Shown here: in pieces, positions 35,404 to 43,250 of the stretch | Layout: the number at the start of each line of letters is the position of its first letter | Position numbering within the stretch: the stretch's first letter is position 1 | NCBI RefSeq assembly: GCF_002549795.1 | Contig: NZ_CP021435.1 | Coordinates: 3,534,001-3,598,000, forward strand | Reading direction: 5' to 3' | Length of the DNA stretch: 64,000 nt | From: Halomonas beimenensis | GTDB taxonomy: Bacteria; Pseudomonadota; Gammaproteobacteria; Pseudomonadales; Halomonadaceae | The notes under the pieces: model-generated | Seen by the model: the letters and a program-made list of their open reading frames with translations, nothing else | What the model was told of the DNA's origin: nothing | Databases searched by the model: none | Position numbers and translations under genes: made by a program

Positions 35404-36834
35404 CTAGGAGATGCCGCGGTCGATCCGCAGGCCATGCTGCCTGAGCTTGCGCACCACGCTGGGCTGGCTGATGCCCAGGCGGTCGGCGATGGCGTAGGTC
35501 GAAGGCAACTCGCCACATAGCCCGGCCAGGATCTCGCGCTCGGTGCGCGCCAGGGCGGCCTTGAGCGACTCGCCGGGTGCGATCGACGTCCCGGCCGGGG
35601 CGTCGTCGCCGCGGTGACCGGAGGGGACGGGCGCCATTACGTCCCGAGGCACGTCCTCGCCCCGGTCCCGGCCGCGGATCACGTCGTCGGGAGCCGACAG
35701 CCAGGCCCGCTCGAGCCAGTTCTCCAGCTCGCGCACGTTGCCGGGCCAGTCCCGGCCCATGAGCTCCTGCCAGGCCTCACGCGCGATGATCTTGTGGCGC
35801 CCATAGCGTCGGTTCAGGCGCTCCAGCTGGCGCTCGACCAGCCCCGGGATGTCCTCGCGACGCTCGCGCAAGGGTGGCAGCGTCACGGGGATGACGTTGA
35901 GGCGGTAGTAGAGATCGAGCCGGAACAGCCCCGCCTCGACGCGGCGGGCCAGGTCCTGGTTGGTGGCGACCACGAGCCGGAAGTCGAGCTGGCGGGGCCG
36001 GGTGTCGCCCAGGCGGGTGACGGTGCCGTCCTGGATGACCTTGAGCAGCTTCGTCTGCATGGGCAGCGGCAGCTCGCCGATCTCGTCCAGGAAGAGGGTG
36101 CCCCCCTCGGCCTGCTCCATGAGGCCCGCCTTGCCGCCCGGCGCGGCGCCGCTGAAGGCGCCGTGCCGATAGCCGAACATCTCCGACTCGAAGAGGCTCT
36201 CCGGGATGGCCCCGCAGTTCACGTCGATGAAGGGGCCCTCACGGCGAGGGCTCCAGCGGTGCAGCTGGCGGGCAAAGGCGGTCTTGCCCACGCCGGACTC
36301 GCCGAGCATCAGCACCGTGGCCTCCGTCGGCGCCACCCGCCGAATCAGCAACGCGATCTCGCGCATCACGCCGCTGCGCACCTCCAGGTCATCCAGCTCC
36401 GTCTCCAGCCCCGGCTCGTCGGCCACGCCGCTGCGCCTGAGATGGTCGCTGAAGCGCTGTTGCAGCAGGGCGTACTCCTCCTGCAGCAGCTGGAGGTCGG
36501 TGAGGTCCATGGAGCGGCTGACCACGGCCGCGAGCCGGCCGGCCCGGAACACCGGATGAGCCTGGGCGACGACCCGCCGGCCGGTCCCGGTCTCCTGCAT
36601 CAGCTGCGCGGGCTTGCCGGTGCGCATCACCTCCAGGCTGACCGAGGGCTTCAGGACCCCCTGCGCCTCGAGCGCCTGCACCGTGGTCCGGCAGAGCGCC
36701 TCGCGGGACATGCCGTACACCGCCGCCGCCGCGGGGCTGACATCCAGGACCCGGCCGTCGGCATCGACCACGAAGAAGTGGTCATGGGCGGTCTCGATGA
36801 TGGTGCGCAGGATCAGGCCGTCGATCTCGCTCAT
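35404..36834 (-). CDS. Sigma-54-dependent activator (PAS-AAA+-HTH) of the guanidino-acid operon
   Basis: 476 aa. PAS domain (~10-110: HDHFFVVDADGRVLDVSPAAAAVYGMSREAL), then an AAA+ domain with Walker A GESGVGKT (178-185), Walker B FLDE (248-251) and sigma-54 contact loop GAFSGA (225-230; most relatives have GAFTGA). A C-terminal helix-turn-helix (STYAIADRLGISQPSVVRKLRQHGL) resembles the TyrR/PrdR type. No receiver domain, so it probably senses a metabolite through PAS. Divergent from gbuA, whose upstream region has a -24/-12 promoter and three dyads, so it almost certainly activates that operon. Confidence 0.93.
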   Translation of the reverse strand: MSEIDGLILRTIIETAHDHFFVVDADGRVLDVSPAAAAVYGMSREALCRTTVQALEAQGVLKPSVSLEVMRTGKPAQLMQETGTGRRVVAQAHPVFRAGRLAAVVSRSMDLTDLQLLQEEYALLQQRFSDHLRRSGVADEPGLETELDDLEVRSGVMREIALLIRRVAPTEATVLMLGESGVGKTAFARQLHRWSPRREGPFIDVNCGAIPESLFESEMFGYRHGAFSGAAPGGKAGLMEQAEGGTLFLDEIGELPLPMQTKLLKVIQDGTVTRLGDTRPRQLDFRLVVATNQDLARRVEAGLFRLDLYYRLNVIPVTLPPLRERREDIPGLVERQLERLNRRYGRHKIIAREAWQELMGRDWPGNVRELENWLERAWLSAPDDVIRGRDRGEDVPRDVMAPVPSGHRGDDAPAGTSIAPGESLKAALARTEREILAGLCGELPSTYAIADRLGISQPSVVRKLRQHGLRIDRGIS

Positions 36835-36844
36835 GGGACGCTAC

Positions 36845-36914
36845 CGATACAGGAATGGATCAATGATTCATCATTGTATCACCCAGTCCGGGCGCGTGAT
36901 CCATTCTTGTATCA
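36845..36914 (+). promoter_or_regulatory. Three dyad operators (upstream activating sites) for the sigma-54 activator
   Basis: Three 18-bp sites fit TGATNCA-N4-TGNATCA: CGATACAGGAATGGATCA (36845-36862), TGATTCATCATTGTATCA (36864-36881) and TGATCCATTCTTGTATCA (36897-36914). Centres are 19 and 33 bp apart. They lie 41-110 bp upstream of the -24 box, and just beyond the activator's own start, which could also allow autoregulation. Confidence 0.75.
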
Positions 36915-36954
36915 ATGGCTAGAAAAAACCCGTTTTATCAATTCATTACAAAGA

Positions 36955-36970
36955 TGGCACGCTTCCTGCT
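36955..36970 (+). promoter_or_regulatory. Sigma-54 (-24/-12) promoter of gbuA operon
   Basis: TGGCACG (36955-36961), CTTC, then CTGCT (36966-36970). The invariant GG and GC are separated by 10 bp as required. The gbuA start is 38 bp further on. Confidence 0.85.
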
Positions 36971-37008
36971 TGGAGAAAAAGGACATCCATCGAACCAGGA
37001 AGCCTGAC

Positions 37009-37959
37009 GTGAGCGACTTCAACCAACCACTGGGCGGTAACGAGATGCCGCGCTTCGGCGGTCCGGCCACCATGATGCGGCTGCCCACCCAGGACGCCGC
37101 CGCCGGCCTCGACGCCGCCTTCATCGGCGTGCCCATGGACATCGGCACCTCCAACCGCCCAGGCACCCGCCTGGGGCCCCGCCAGATCCGCGACGAGTCG
37201 CGCATGCTGCGCCCCTACAACATGGCCACCCGCGCCGCGCCCTTCGACAGCCTGCAGGTGGCGGACATCGGCGACGTGCCGATCAACACCTTCAATCTGC
37301 CCAAGAACCTGGACATCATCACCCGCTACTACGACGAGGTGCTGTCCCATGGCTGCGTGCCCCTGACCCTGGGCGGCGACCACACCCTGACCTGGCCGCT
37401 GCTGCGCGCCATCGCCAGGAAGCACGGCCCCGTGGGATTGATCCACATCGACGCCCATGCCGACGTCAACGAGCAGATGTTCGGCGAGGAGATGGCCCAC
37501 GGCTGTCCCTTCCGCCGCGCCCAGGAGGAAGGCCTACTGGACAGCCGTCGCGTGGTACAGATCGGTCTGCGCGGCACCGGCTACGCCGCCGACGACTTCG
37601 ACTGGTGCCGTGACCAGGGCTTCCGCGTGGTCACCGCCGAGCAGTGCTGGTACAAGTCGCTGGCGCCGCTGATGGCCGAGGTCCGCGAGCAGATGGGCGA
37701 CGCCCCCGTCTACATCTCCTTCGACATCGACGGCCTGGACCCCTCCGTGGCGCCCGGCACCGGCACCGTGGAGATGGGCGGGCTCACCGCCCAGCAGGGG
37801 CTCGAGATCGTCCGCGGCGCCTGGGGGCTGAACGTGGTCGGCGGCGACCTGGTCGAGGTCGCCCCGCCCTACGACCCCAGCGGCAACACCGCCCTGATGG
37901 GCGCGACCCTGCTCTACGAGATGCTGTGCGTGCTGCCCGGCGTCAAGCGCCGCGACTGA
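37009..37959 (+). CDS. gbuA: Guanidinobutyrase (ureohydrolase)
   Basis: 316 aa, arginase/agmatinase fold. FNQPLGGNEMPRFGG...ATMMRLP at the N-terminus is characteristic of Pseudomonas GbuA. Manganese ligands: H125 in LGGDHT, D148/H150/D152 in IDAHADVNEQMFGE, D239/D241 in SFDIDGLDP. It hydrolyses 4-guanidinobutyrate to 4-aminobutyrate and urea; guanidinopropionase (GpuA) is a close relative. Start is a GTG with AGGAAG (36997-37002). First gene of the operon gbuA-yjiH-aruI-ALDH driven by the sigma-54 promoter. Confidence 0.9.
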   Translation: MSDFNQPLGGNEMPRFGGPATMMRLPTQDAAAGLDAAFIGVPMDIGTSNRPGTRLGPRQIRDESRMLRPYNMATRAAPFDSLQVADIGDVPINTFNLPKNLDIITRYYDEVLSHGCVPLTLGGDHTLTWPLLRAIARKHGPVGLIHIDAHADVNEQMFGEEMAHGCPFRRAQEEGLLDSRRVVQIGLRGTGYAADDFDWCRDQGFRVVTAEQCWYKSLAPLMAEVREQMGDAPVYISFDIDGLDPSVAPGTGTVEMGGLTAQQGLEIVRGAWGLNVVGGDLVEVAPPYDPSGNTALMGATLLYEMLCVLPGVKRRD

Positions 37960-37974
37960 GCCACCCTGTGCCAT

Positions 37975-37992
37975 CCCGGCCCGCAGGCCGGG
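37975..37992 (+). terminator. Hairpin after gbuA
   Basis: CCCGGCC-CGCA-GGCCGGG, 15 bp past the gbuA stop and without a T run. Probably an intra-operon stabiliser or partial terminator. Confidence 0.4.
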
Positions 37993-38024
37993 CCCGACGA
38001 TTACAATGCCAATAGGGAAACGCT

Positions 38025-39410
38025 ATGCCGTCCTCTCTGGATTCCGCCTCGACCCTCGCCGCCGAGGCCGCGCCGATCAGCCGGCACGGCCTGCTGAAGT
38101 TCCTGATCCCCTCGCTGCTCGGCGTGGGCCTCTTCCTGGTGCCCTTCTCGACGGGCGACACCATCAACATCGGCATGGGCCTGATGGCCGAGAGCCTCAA
38201 GGCGCTGCTCGGTGATGCCCTGCCGGGCATTGCCACGGTCGTGCTGTGCCTGTCGGTCCTGCTGACCGGATACGTGAAGCTCGCCCGGCCCGACTGGGCC
38301 CGGGAAGGCGTCTTCCGTGAGCTGTTCGACGTGGCCCCCCTGTGGGTGGTGATGCGCGCCCTCGGCGCCGGCTTCGCGCTGATGACCTTCTTCCAGGTGG
38401 GGCCGACGTTCATCACCGCCGCCTATACCGGCGGGGTGATGCTCAACGACCTGGCCCCGGTGCTGCTGACCTTCTTCTTCTTCGCCGCCATCCTGCTGCC
38501 CTTCCTGGTCGACTTCGGCTTCATGGAGTTCATCGGCAGCCTGGTGCGAACGCCGTTCCGGCTGGTGTTCGGCCTGCCGGGGCGCAGCGCCATCGACGCC
38601 ACCGCCTCCTGGATGGGCTCCGGCACCGTCGGCGTGCTGATCACCACCCAGCAGTACGAGCAGGGCTTCTACAATCGCCGCGAGGCCTCGGCCATCGCCA
38701 CCAATTTCTCCATCGTCTCCATCGCCTTCGCCCTGCTGGTGACCAGCTTCATCGGCATCAACCATCTGTTCGTGCCCTTCTACCTGACCGTGGTCGTCGC
38801 CGGCCTGGTCGCCGCGGTGATCGTCCCGCGCCTGCCGCCGCTGTCGCGCAAGCCCGATACCTACCATGAGCCGGTCGGCTGCCGCATCCAGGAAGAGAAC
38901 ACCGGCAACCAGAACCTGCTGCGCTACAGCCTGGGCATGGCCGTGGCCCGGGCCGAGAAGGCGCCCGGTCCGCACCGGTTGCTGCGCCATGCCCTGTTCA
39001 ACGTCGCCGACATCTTCTTCGGGCTGCTGCCGCTGGTGATCGCCATCGGTACCGTGGCCCTGGTGCTGGCCGAGTTCACGCCGCTGTTCACCTGGCTGTC
39101 CTATCCGATGGTGCCGGTGCTGGAGTGGATGCGGATCCCCGAAGCCGAGGCCGCCGCTCCCGCCACCCTGGTCGGCTTCGCCGACATGTTCCTGCCGGCG
39201 GTGCTGGCCAGCGACATCGAGAGCGAGCTGACCCGCTTCGTGATCGCCTGCCTGTCGCTGACGCAGCTGATCTACATGTCCGAGATCGGCGCCCTGCTGC
39301 TCAAGTCCAAGATCCCGCTCAAGCTCTGGGAGCTGGTGGTCATCTTCCTGCTGCGTACCGTCATCACCCTGCCGATCATCGTGGTGATGGCTCACTGGCT
39401 GGTCGGCTGA
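38025..39410 (+). CDS. YjiH-family membrane protein, putative transporter
   Basis: 461 aa with about ten hydrophobic segments. FLIPSLLGVGLFLVPFSTGDTINIGMGLMAESLKALLG and SWMGSGTVGVLITTQQYEQGFYNRREASAIATNFSIVSIAFALLV match the YjiH family with nucleoside-recognition (Gate) domains. Function of the family is not established. Placed between gbuA and aruI, it is a good candidate for import or export of arginine, guanidinobutyrate or urea. 65 bp after gbuA, 11 bp before aruI. Confidence 0.82.
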   Translation: MPSSLDSASTLAAEAAPISRHGLLKFLIPSLLGVGLFLVPFSTGDTINIGMGLMAESLKALLGDALPGIATVVLCLSVLLTGYVKLARPDWAREGVFRELFDVAPLWVVMRALGAGFALMTFFQVGPTFITAAYTGGVMLNDLAPVLLTFFFFAAILLPFLVDFGFMEFIGSLVRTPFRLVFGLPGRSAIDATASWMGSGTVGVLITTQQYEQGFYNRREASAIATNFSIVSIAFALLVTSFIGINHLFVPFYLTVVVAGLVAAVIVPRLPPLSRKPDTYHEPVGCRIQEENTGNQNLLRYSLGMAVARAEKAPGPHRLLRHALFNVADIFFGLLPLVIAIGTVALVLAEFTPLFTWLSYPMVPVLEWMRIPEAEAAAPATLVGFADMFLPAVLASDIESELTRFVIACLSLTQLIYMSEIGALLLKSKIPLKLWELVVIFLLRTVITLPIIVVMAHWLVG

Positions 39411-39421
39411 GGAACCTCCCC

Positions 39422-41065
39422 ATGAACCAGGAACACCCAACCTCCATGACCTGCGCCGAGCTGCTGATCCGCCTGCTACGCGATACCTATGGCGTGGACA
39501 CCGTCTTCGGCATCCCGGGGGTGCACACCATCGAGCTCTATCGCGGGCTCGAGGGCGGCGAGGGGAGCGGCCTCCGGCACGTCACCCCGCGCCACGAACA
39601 GGGCGCCGGCTTCATGGCCGACGGCTACGCCCGCGCCACCGGCCGGCCCGGGGTGTGCTTCATCATCACCGGTCCCGGGATGACCAACATCGCCACGGCC
39701 ATGGGCCAGGCGCTGGCGGATTCGATCCCGATGCTGGTGATCTCCAGCGTCAATCGCCGCGATACCCTGGGGCGCGGCCAGGGCCGGCTCCACGAGCTGC
39801 CCAGCCAGCAACAGCTGCTGGCCGGCGTCTCGCGCTTCAGCCACACCCTGCTCGACCCCGAGGGGTTGCCCGAGGTGCTGGCCCGAGCCTTCGCCGTGTT
39901 CGAGGGGGCACGTCCGGGGCCGGTGCACATCGAGATCCCCATCGACCTGTTCGATGCCCCGGTGAGCTCGCCTCGCCGCTGGCGGCGGTCGCCGCTGGCC
40001 AAGGCCGCCCCGGCCCCGGACGCCATCGCCGAGGCCGCCGCCTGGCTGGCCAGCGCCGAGCGGCCGCTGGTGCTGCTCGGCGGCGGCTGCGCGGACAGCC
40101 CCGGGGCGGCGAGGACCCTGGTCGAGGCCCTGGACGCCCCCGCCGTCACCACCATCAATGCCAAGGGCCTGCTGGGACGCGACCATCCCCTGGACCTGGG
40201 CGCCAATGCCTCGCTGCCCGCGGTACGCGAGCTGGCCCGGGAGGCCGACGTGGTGCTGGCCATCGGCACCGAGCTCGGCGAGACCGACTACGACGTGGTC
40301 TTCGACGACGGCTTCGTATTGGGCGGCCGGCTGATCCGGATGGATCTCGACCCGCAGCAGCTGGCCCGCAACCAGGCCGCCGACCTGGCGCTGGTCGCCG
40401 ACGCCGGCCTGGCCCTCGAGTCCCTGGCGGCGCGCCTCAAGGGCACCTGTCTGGCCCGCGGCGGCGACGAACGCGCCCGGACCGTGCGGCAAGCCCTGGG
40501 ACTCGACCGGGATCCGGCCTTCTCGCCCTATGTGCCGCTGTTCGACACGCTGCGCGAGGCCCTGCCCGAGGCGATCCTGGTCGGCGATTCCTGCGCCACC
40601 ACCTACGCCGCCAACCACCTGGTCGCCCAGCCGGCCCCGCGGCGCTTCTTCAATGCCTCCACCGGCTACGGGACCCTCGGCTACGGCCTGCCGGCGGCCC
40701 TCGGCGCCAGCCTCGCCCGCCCCGACCTGCCGGTGGTGGCCCTGGTCGGCGACGGCGGCGTGATGTTCACCCTGCCCGAGTTGGCCTGCGCGGTGGAGGA
40801 GCGCCTGCCGGTGGTGATCCTGCTGTGGCACAACCAGGGCTATGAGGAGATCCGCCGCTTCATGGAAGACGCCGGAGTCACCCGCCTCGGCGTCGACATC
40901 CAGGCACCGGACTTCCTGACCGTGGCCCACGGCTTCGGGTGCCTGGCCACTCGCGTCACCACTCCTGTCGAGCTGGCCCACGCCCTGGCCAGCCGACCCG
41001 CCGACGGCCCCCTGCTGATCGAGATCGACGCCGCCGCCTGGACCGCGGCCGTCGCCCATGCCTGA
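39422..41065 (+). CDS. aruI: 5-guanidino-2-oxopentanoate (2-ketoarginine) decarboxylase-like, ThDP-dependent
   Basis: 547 aa, close to the ~559 aa of Pseudomonas AruI. Typical three-domain ThDP enzyme: N-terminal Pyr domain with catalytic Glu in RHEQGAGFMADGYARATG, central domain ~190-330, and C-terminal PP domain with the ThDP motif GDGGVMFTLPELACAVEERLPVVILLWHNQGY. The acetolactate-synthase family is broad, but the neighbours (guanidinobutyrase, aldehyde dehydrogenase) favour AruI, which turns 2-ketoarginine into 4-guanidinobutyraldehyde. ATG 39422. The usual transaminase partner AruH is absent from the window. Confidence 0.82.
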   Translation: MNQEHPTSMTCAELLIRLLRDTYGVDTVFGIPGVHTIELYRGLEGGEGSGLRHVTPRHEQGAGFMADGYARATGRPGVCFIITGPGMTNIATAMGQALADSIPMLVISSVNRRDTLGRGQGRLHELPSQQQLLAGVSRFSHTLLDPEGLPEVLARAFAVFEGARPGPVHIEIPIDLFDAPVSSPRRWRRSPLAKAAPAPDAIAEAAAWLASAERPLVLLGGGCADSPGAARTLVEALDAPAVTTINAKGLLGRDHPLDLGANASLPAVRELAREADVVLAIGTELGETDYDVVFDDGFVLGGRLIRMDLDPQQLARNQAADLALVADAGLALESLAARLKGTCLARGGDERARTVRQALGLDRDPAFSPYVPLFDTLREALPEAILVGDSCATTYAANHLVAQPAPRRFFNASTGYGTLGYGLPAALGASLARPDLPVVALVGDGGVMFTLPELACAVEERLPVVILLWHNQGYEEIRRFMEDAGVTRLGVDIQAPDFLTVAHGFGCLATRVTTPVELAHALASRPADGPLLIEIDAAAWTAAVAHA

Positions 41066-41086
41066 TCCCGGATTCGGAGCCTTATC

Positions 41087-42535
41087 GTGCAACGACTGAC
41101 CGAGCAGTTTATCGACAATCACTGGCTCCCCTCCCGGGGGAAGCGATCCCTGGCGGTGACCGATCCCTATCGCCAAAAGCAGATCGCCGAGGTCACCGCC
41201 GGCGATCCCGACGTCGAGGAGGCCGCGGTGGCCGCCGCCCGTCGCGCCCTGCCCGCCTGGCAGGCCCTGGGAGGCGAGCGCCGGGCCGCCTACCTGGAGG
41301 CGTTCGCCGAGGCCCTCGCCGAACGGCGCGAGGCACTGATGCGCCTCTCGGCCACCAACAACGGCAAGGCCCTGGCCGAGGCCGGCATCGACCTGGACGA
41401 CGCCATCGCCTGCTACCGCTACTACGCCGGCCAGGCCCGGGCCCTGGAAGCGCGTCAGGGCCGCCGCGTCGAACACGGCCTGGACGGCATCGAGGCGCGC
41501 ACCTACGAGGATCCGGCCGGCGCGGTGGGCCTGATCACCCCCTGGAACTTCCCGCTGGTGACCAGCGCCTGGAAGATCGCCCCGGCGCTGGCGGCGGGTT
41601 GCACGGTGGTCTTCAAGCCTTCCGAGGTCACCCCCCTGCCGGAGCAGGCGGTGGCCGAGATCGCCCTGGCCATCGGCCTGCCGCCCGGGGTGCTCAACCT
41701 GGTGCACGGCGACGGCGAGAGCATCGGCGCGCCCCTGACCGCCCATCCGGGCATCGACAAGCTGTCCTTCACCGGCAGCAACGCCGTGGGCGAGCGGGTG
41801 ATGCGCGCCGCCGCCCAGGGCGTGCGGGGCGTGTCGCTGGAGCTTGGCGGCAAGTCGCCGATCCTGGTGCTCGACGACGCCGAGGTCGAGGCCGCCGCCG
41901 ACTGGGTGATGGCCGGCATCTACTTCAACAGCGGCCAGATCTGCTCGGCCACCTCGCGGCTGATCGTCCACGCCTCCCTGGCCGAGCCCCTCTACGCGGC
42001 CCTCGCCGAGCGCATCGACGCCCTTCGCCTGGGGGATCCGCTGGCCGACGACACCGACATGGGGCCCATGACCAGCGCCCGCCAGCGCCAGGTCGTGGAG
42101 GGCTACCTGGCGATCGCCGCCGAGGAGGGCCTCACGGCGGTGCGCGACGCTCGTCACCGGGAACTGCCCGCCCGGGGCGAGTTCGTCGCCCCGACCCTGT
42201 ATCGCGACGTGCCCGTCGACAGCCGGCTATGGCAAGAGGAGATCTTCGGCCCGGTCCTCTGCGCGCGAAGCGTCGCGAGCGAGGACGAGGCGATCGCGCT
42301 GGCCAACGACAGCGCCTTCGGCCTGGCCGCCACCGTGATCTCGGGCGATGCCGGGCGAGCCCGGCGCGTCGGTCGGGCGCTGCGCGCCGGCAGCGTCTGG
42401 TTCAACAGCGAGCAGCTGGTGCTGCCGGAGGCCGGCTGGGGCGGCTTCGGAATCAGCGGCATCGGCCGCGAGCTGGGCCCCTGGGGCATGGCCGGCTACC
42501 TCGAGGTCAAGCACCTGATCGGCCCGGCCGGCTGA
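41087..42535 (+). CDS. Aldehyde dehydrogenase, probably 4-guanidinobutyraldehyde dehydrogenase
   Basis: 482 aa NAD(P)-dependent ALDH. Catalytic Cys286 in FNSGQICSATSR, general-base Glu252 in LELGGKS, NAD-site SFTGSNAVGERV, and EEIFGPVL. Betaine-aldehyde dehydrogenase-like subgroup, which includes KauB/PuuC enzymes that oxidise 4-guanidinobutyraldehyde and 4-aminobutyraldehyde. GTG start 22 bp after aruI. It would supply GbuA with 4-guanidinobutyrate. Substrate is inferred from context only. Confidence 0.85.
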   Translation: MQRLTEQFIDNHWLPSRGKRSLAVTDPYRQKQIAEVTAGDPDVEEAAVAAARRALPAWQALGGERRAAYLEAFAEALAERREALMRLSATNNGKALAEAGIDLDDAIACYRYYAGQARALEARQGRRVEHGLDGIEARTYEDPAGAVGLITPWNFPLVTSAWKIAPALAAGCTVVFKPSEVTPLPEQAVAEIALAIGLPPGVLNLVHGDGESIGAPLTAHPGIDKLSFTGSNAVGERVMRAAAQGVRGVSLELGGKSPILVLDDAEVEAAADWVMAGIYFNSGQICSATSRLIVHASLAEPLYAALAERIDALRLGDPLADDTDMGPMTSARQRQVVEGYLAIAAEEGLTAVRDARHRELPARGEFVAPTLYRDVPVDSRLWQEEIFGPVLCARSVASEDEAIALANDSAFGLAATVISGDAGRARRVGRALRAGSVWFNSEQLVLPEAGWGGFGISGIGRELGPWGMAGYLEVKHLIGPAG

Positions 42536-42559
42536 GCCCAGCCGGGCCCACGGCATTGC

Positions 42560-42578
42560 CCCCGGCATCCGGCCGGGG
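42560..42578. terminator. Hairpin between convergent ALDH and sixA
   Basis: CCCCGGC-ATCCG-GCCGGGG in the 80-bp gap between genes converging from each side. No T run; weak candidate. Confidence 0.4.
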
Positions 42579-42615
42579 TCACTCGCTCCGGCCCGGTACC
42601 ACCGCCGGTTCGCCC

Positions 42616-43125
42616 TCACGACAGCTGGCGTGGCGTGACGAGTTCGACCAGCCGCCCCGCCCCCTGGCCGAGCGACGCCCAGGCCCCGTCGAGCTCGACC
42701 CGCGCCAGCGCGGCGGTGGGCAGCAGCTTGCCGTCCTCGGGCACGGGTGGCGGCTCGGGCAGCAGCCAGGTCAGGAAGTCTTCGAGGCCGGGATTGTGGC
42801 CGACGACCATGAGTCGCGAGGTCACGTCGGGACAGCGCGCCACGACCCTCGCCAGGGCCTCGGGACCGGCCGCGTACAGGTCCTCTTCGACCTCGACGAC
42901 GGCGGGAGCCAGCCCCATCGCCTCGGCGCACAATTCGGCGGTGGCCTTTGCCCTCAAGGCGGGGGACGTGAGGATCCGCTCGGGCACCTTGCCCTGTTTG
43001 GCGAGCCAGACTCCGATGCGCCGCGCGCCGCGACGTCCGCGCTTCTTCAGGGGACGGTCGACGTCGTCCACCGGCGTCGACCAGTCGGACTTGCCGTGAC
43101 GCAGCAACAGCAGCTCCCGGGGCAT
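42616..43125 (-). CDS. sixA: SixA-like histidine phosphatase
   Basis: 169 aa. Histidine phosphatase superfamily with RHG motif at 9-11 (LLLLRHGKSDW), LTSPALRAKATAELCAE, and the second His in VVGHNPGLEDFLTWLL. SixA removes phosphate from histidine-phosphorylated proteins, e.g. in nitrogen-PTS signalling. ATG 43125 follows GGGAGGAG. Unrelated to neighbouring catabolic genes as far as can be seen. Confidence 0.88.
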   Translation of the reverse strand: MPRELLLLRHGKSDWSTPVDDVDRPLKKRGRRGARRIGVWLAKQGKVPERILTSPALRAKATAELCAEAMGLAPAVVEVEEDLYAAGPEALARVVARCPDVTSRLMVVGHNPGLEDFLTWLLPEPPPVPEDGKLLPTAALARVELDGAWASLGQGAGRLVELVTPRQLS

Positions 43126-43250
43126 GGCACTCCTCCCTTCGCTCAGCGATAGGGCGTCGGATGGCTGGCATCGAGGGCTTTCATGATAGCAGCCGGCGGC
43201 TCCTCGCCCTGGCCACGCGTCCGCGTCGGGATCATGCCCTCCCTGGTGAC

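Noticed and set aside
35614..37959. A 781-residue frame as an N-terminally extended GbuA
   Set aside because: The extension is antisense to the sigma-54 activator and crosses the -24/-12 promoter. The GTG at 37009 with a ribosome-binding site matches the GbuA N-terminus.
39422..41065. Acetolactate synthase large subunit (ilvB)
   Set aside because: There is no small subunit next to it, the neighbours are guanidino-acid enzymes, and the length and N-terminus fit AruI better. The family boundary remains soft.
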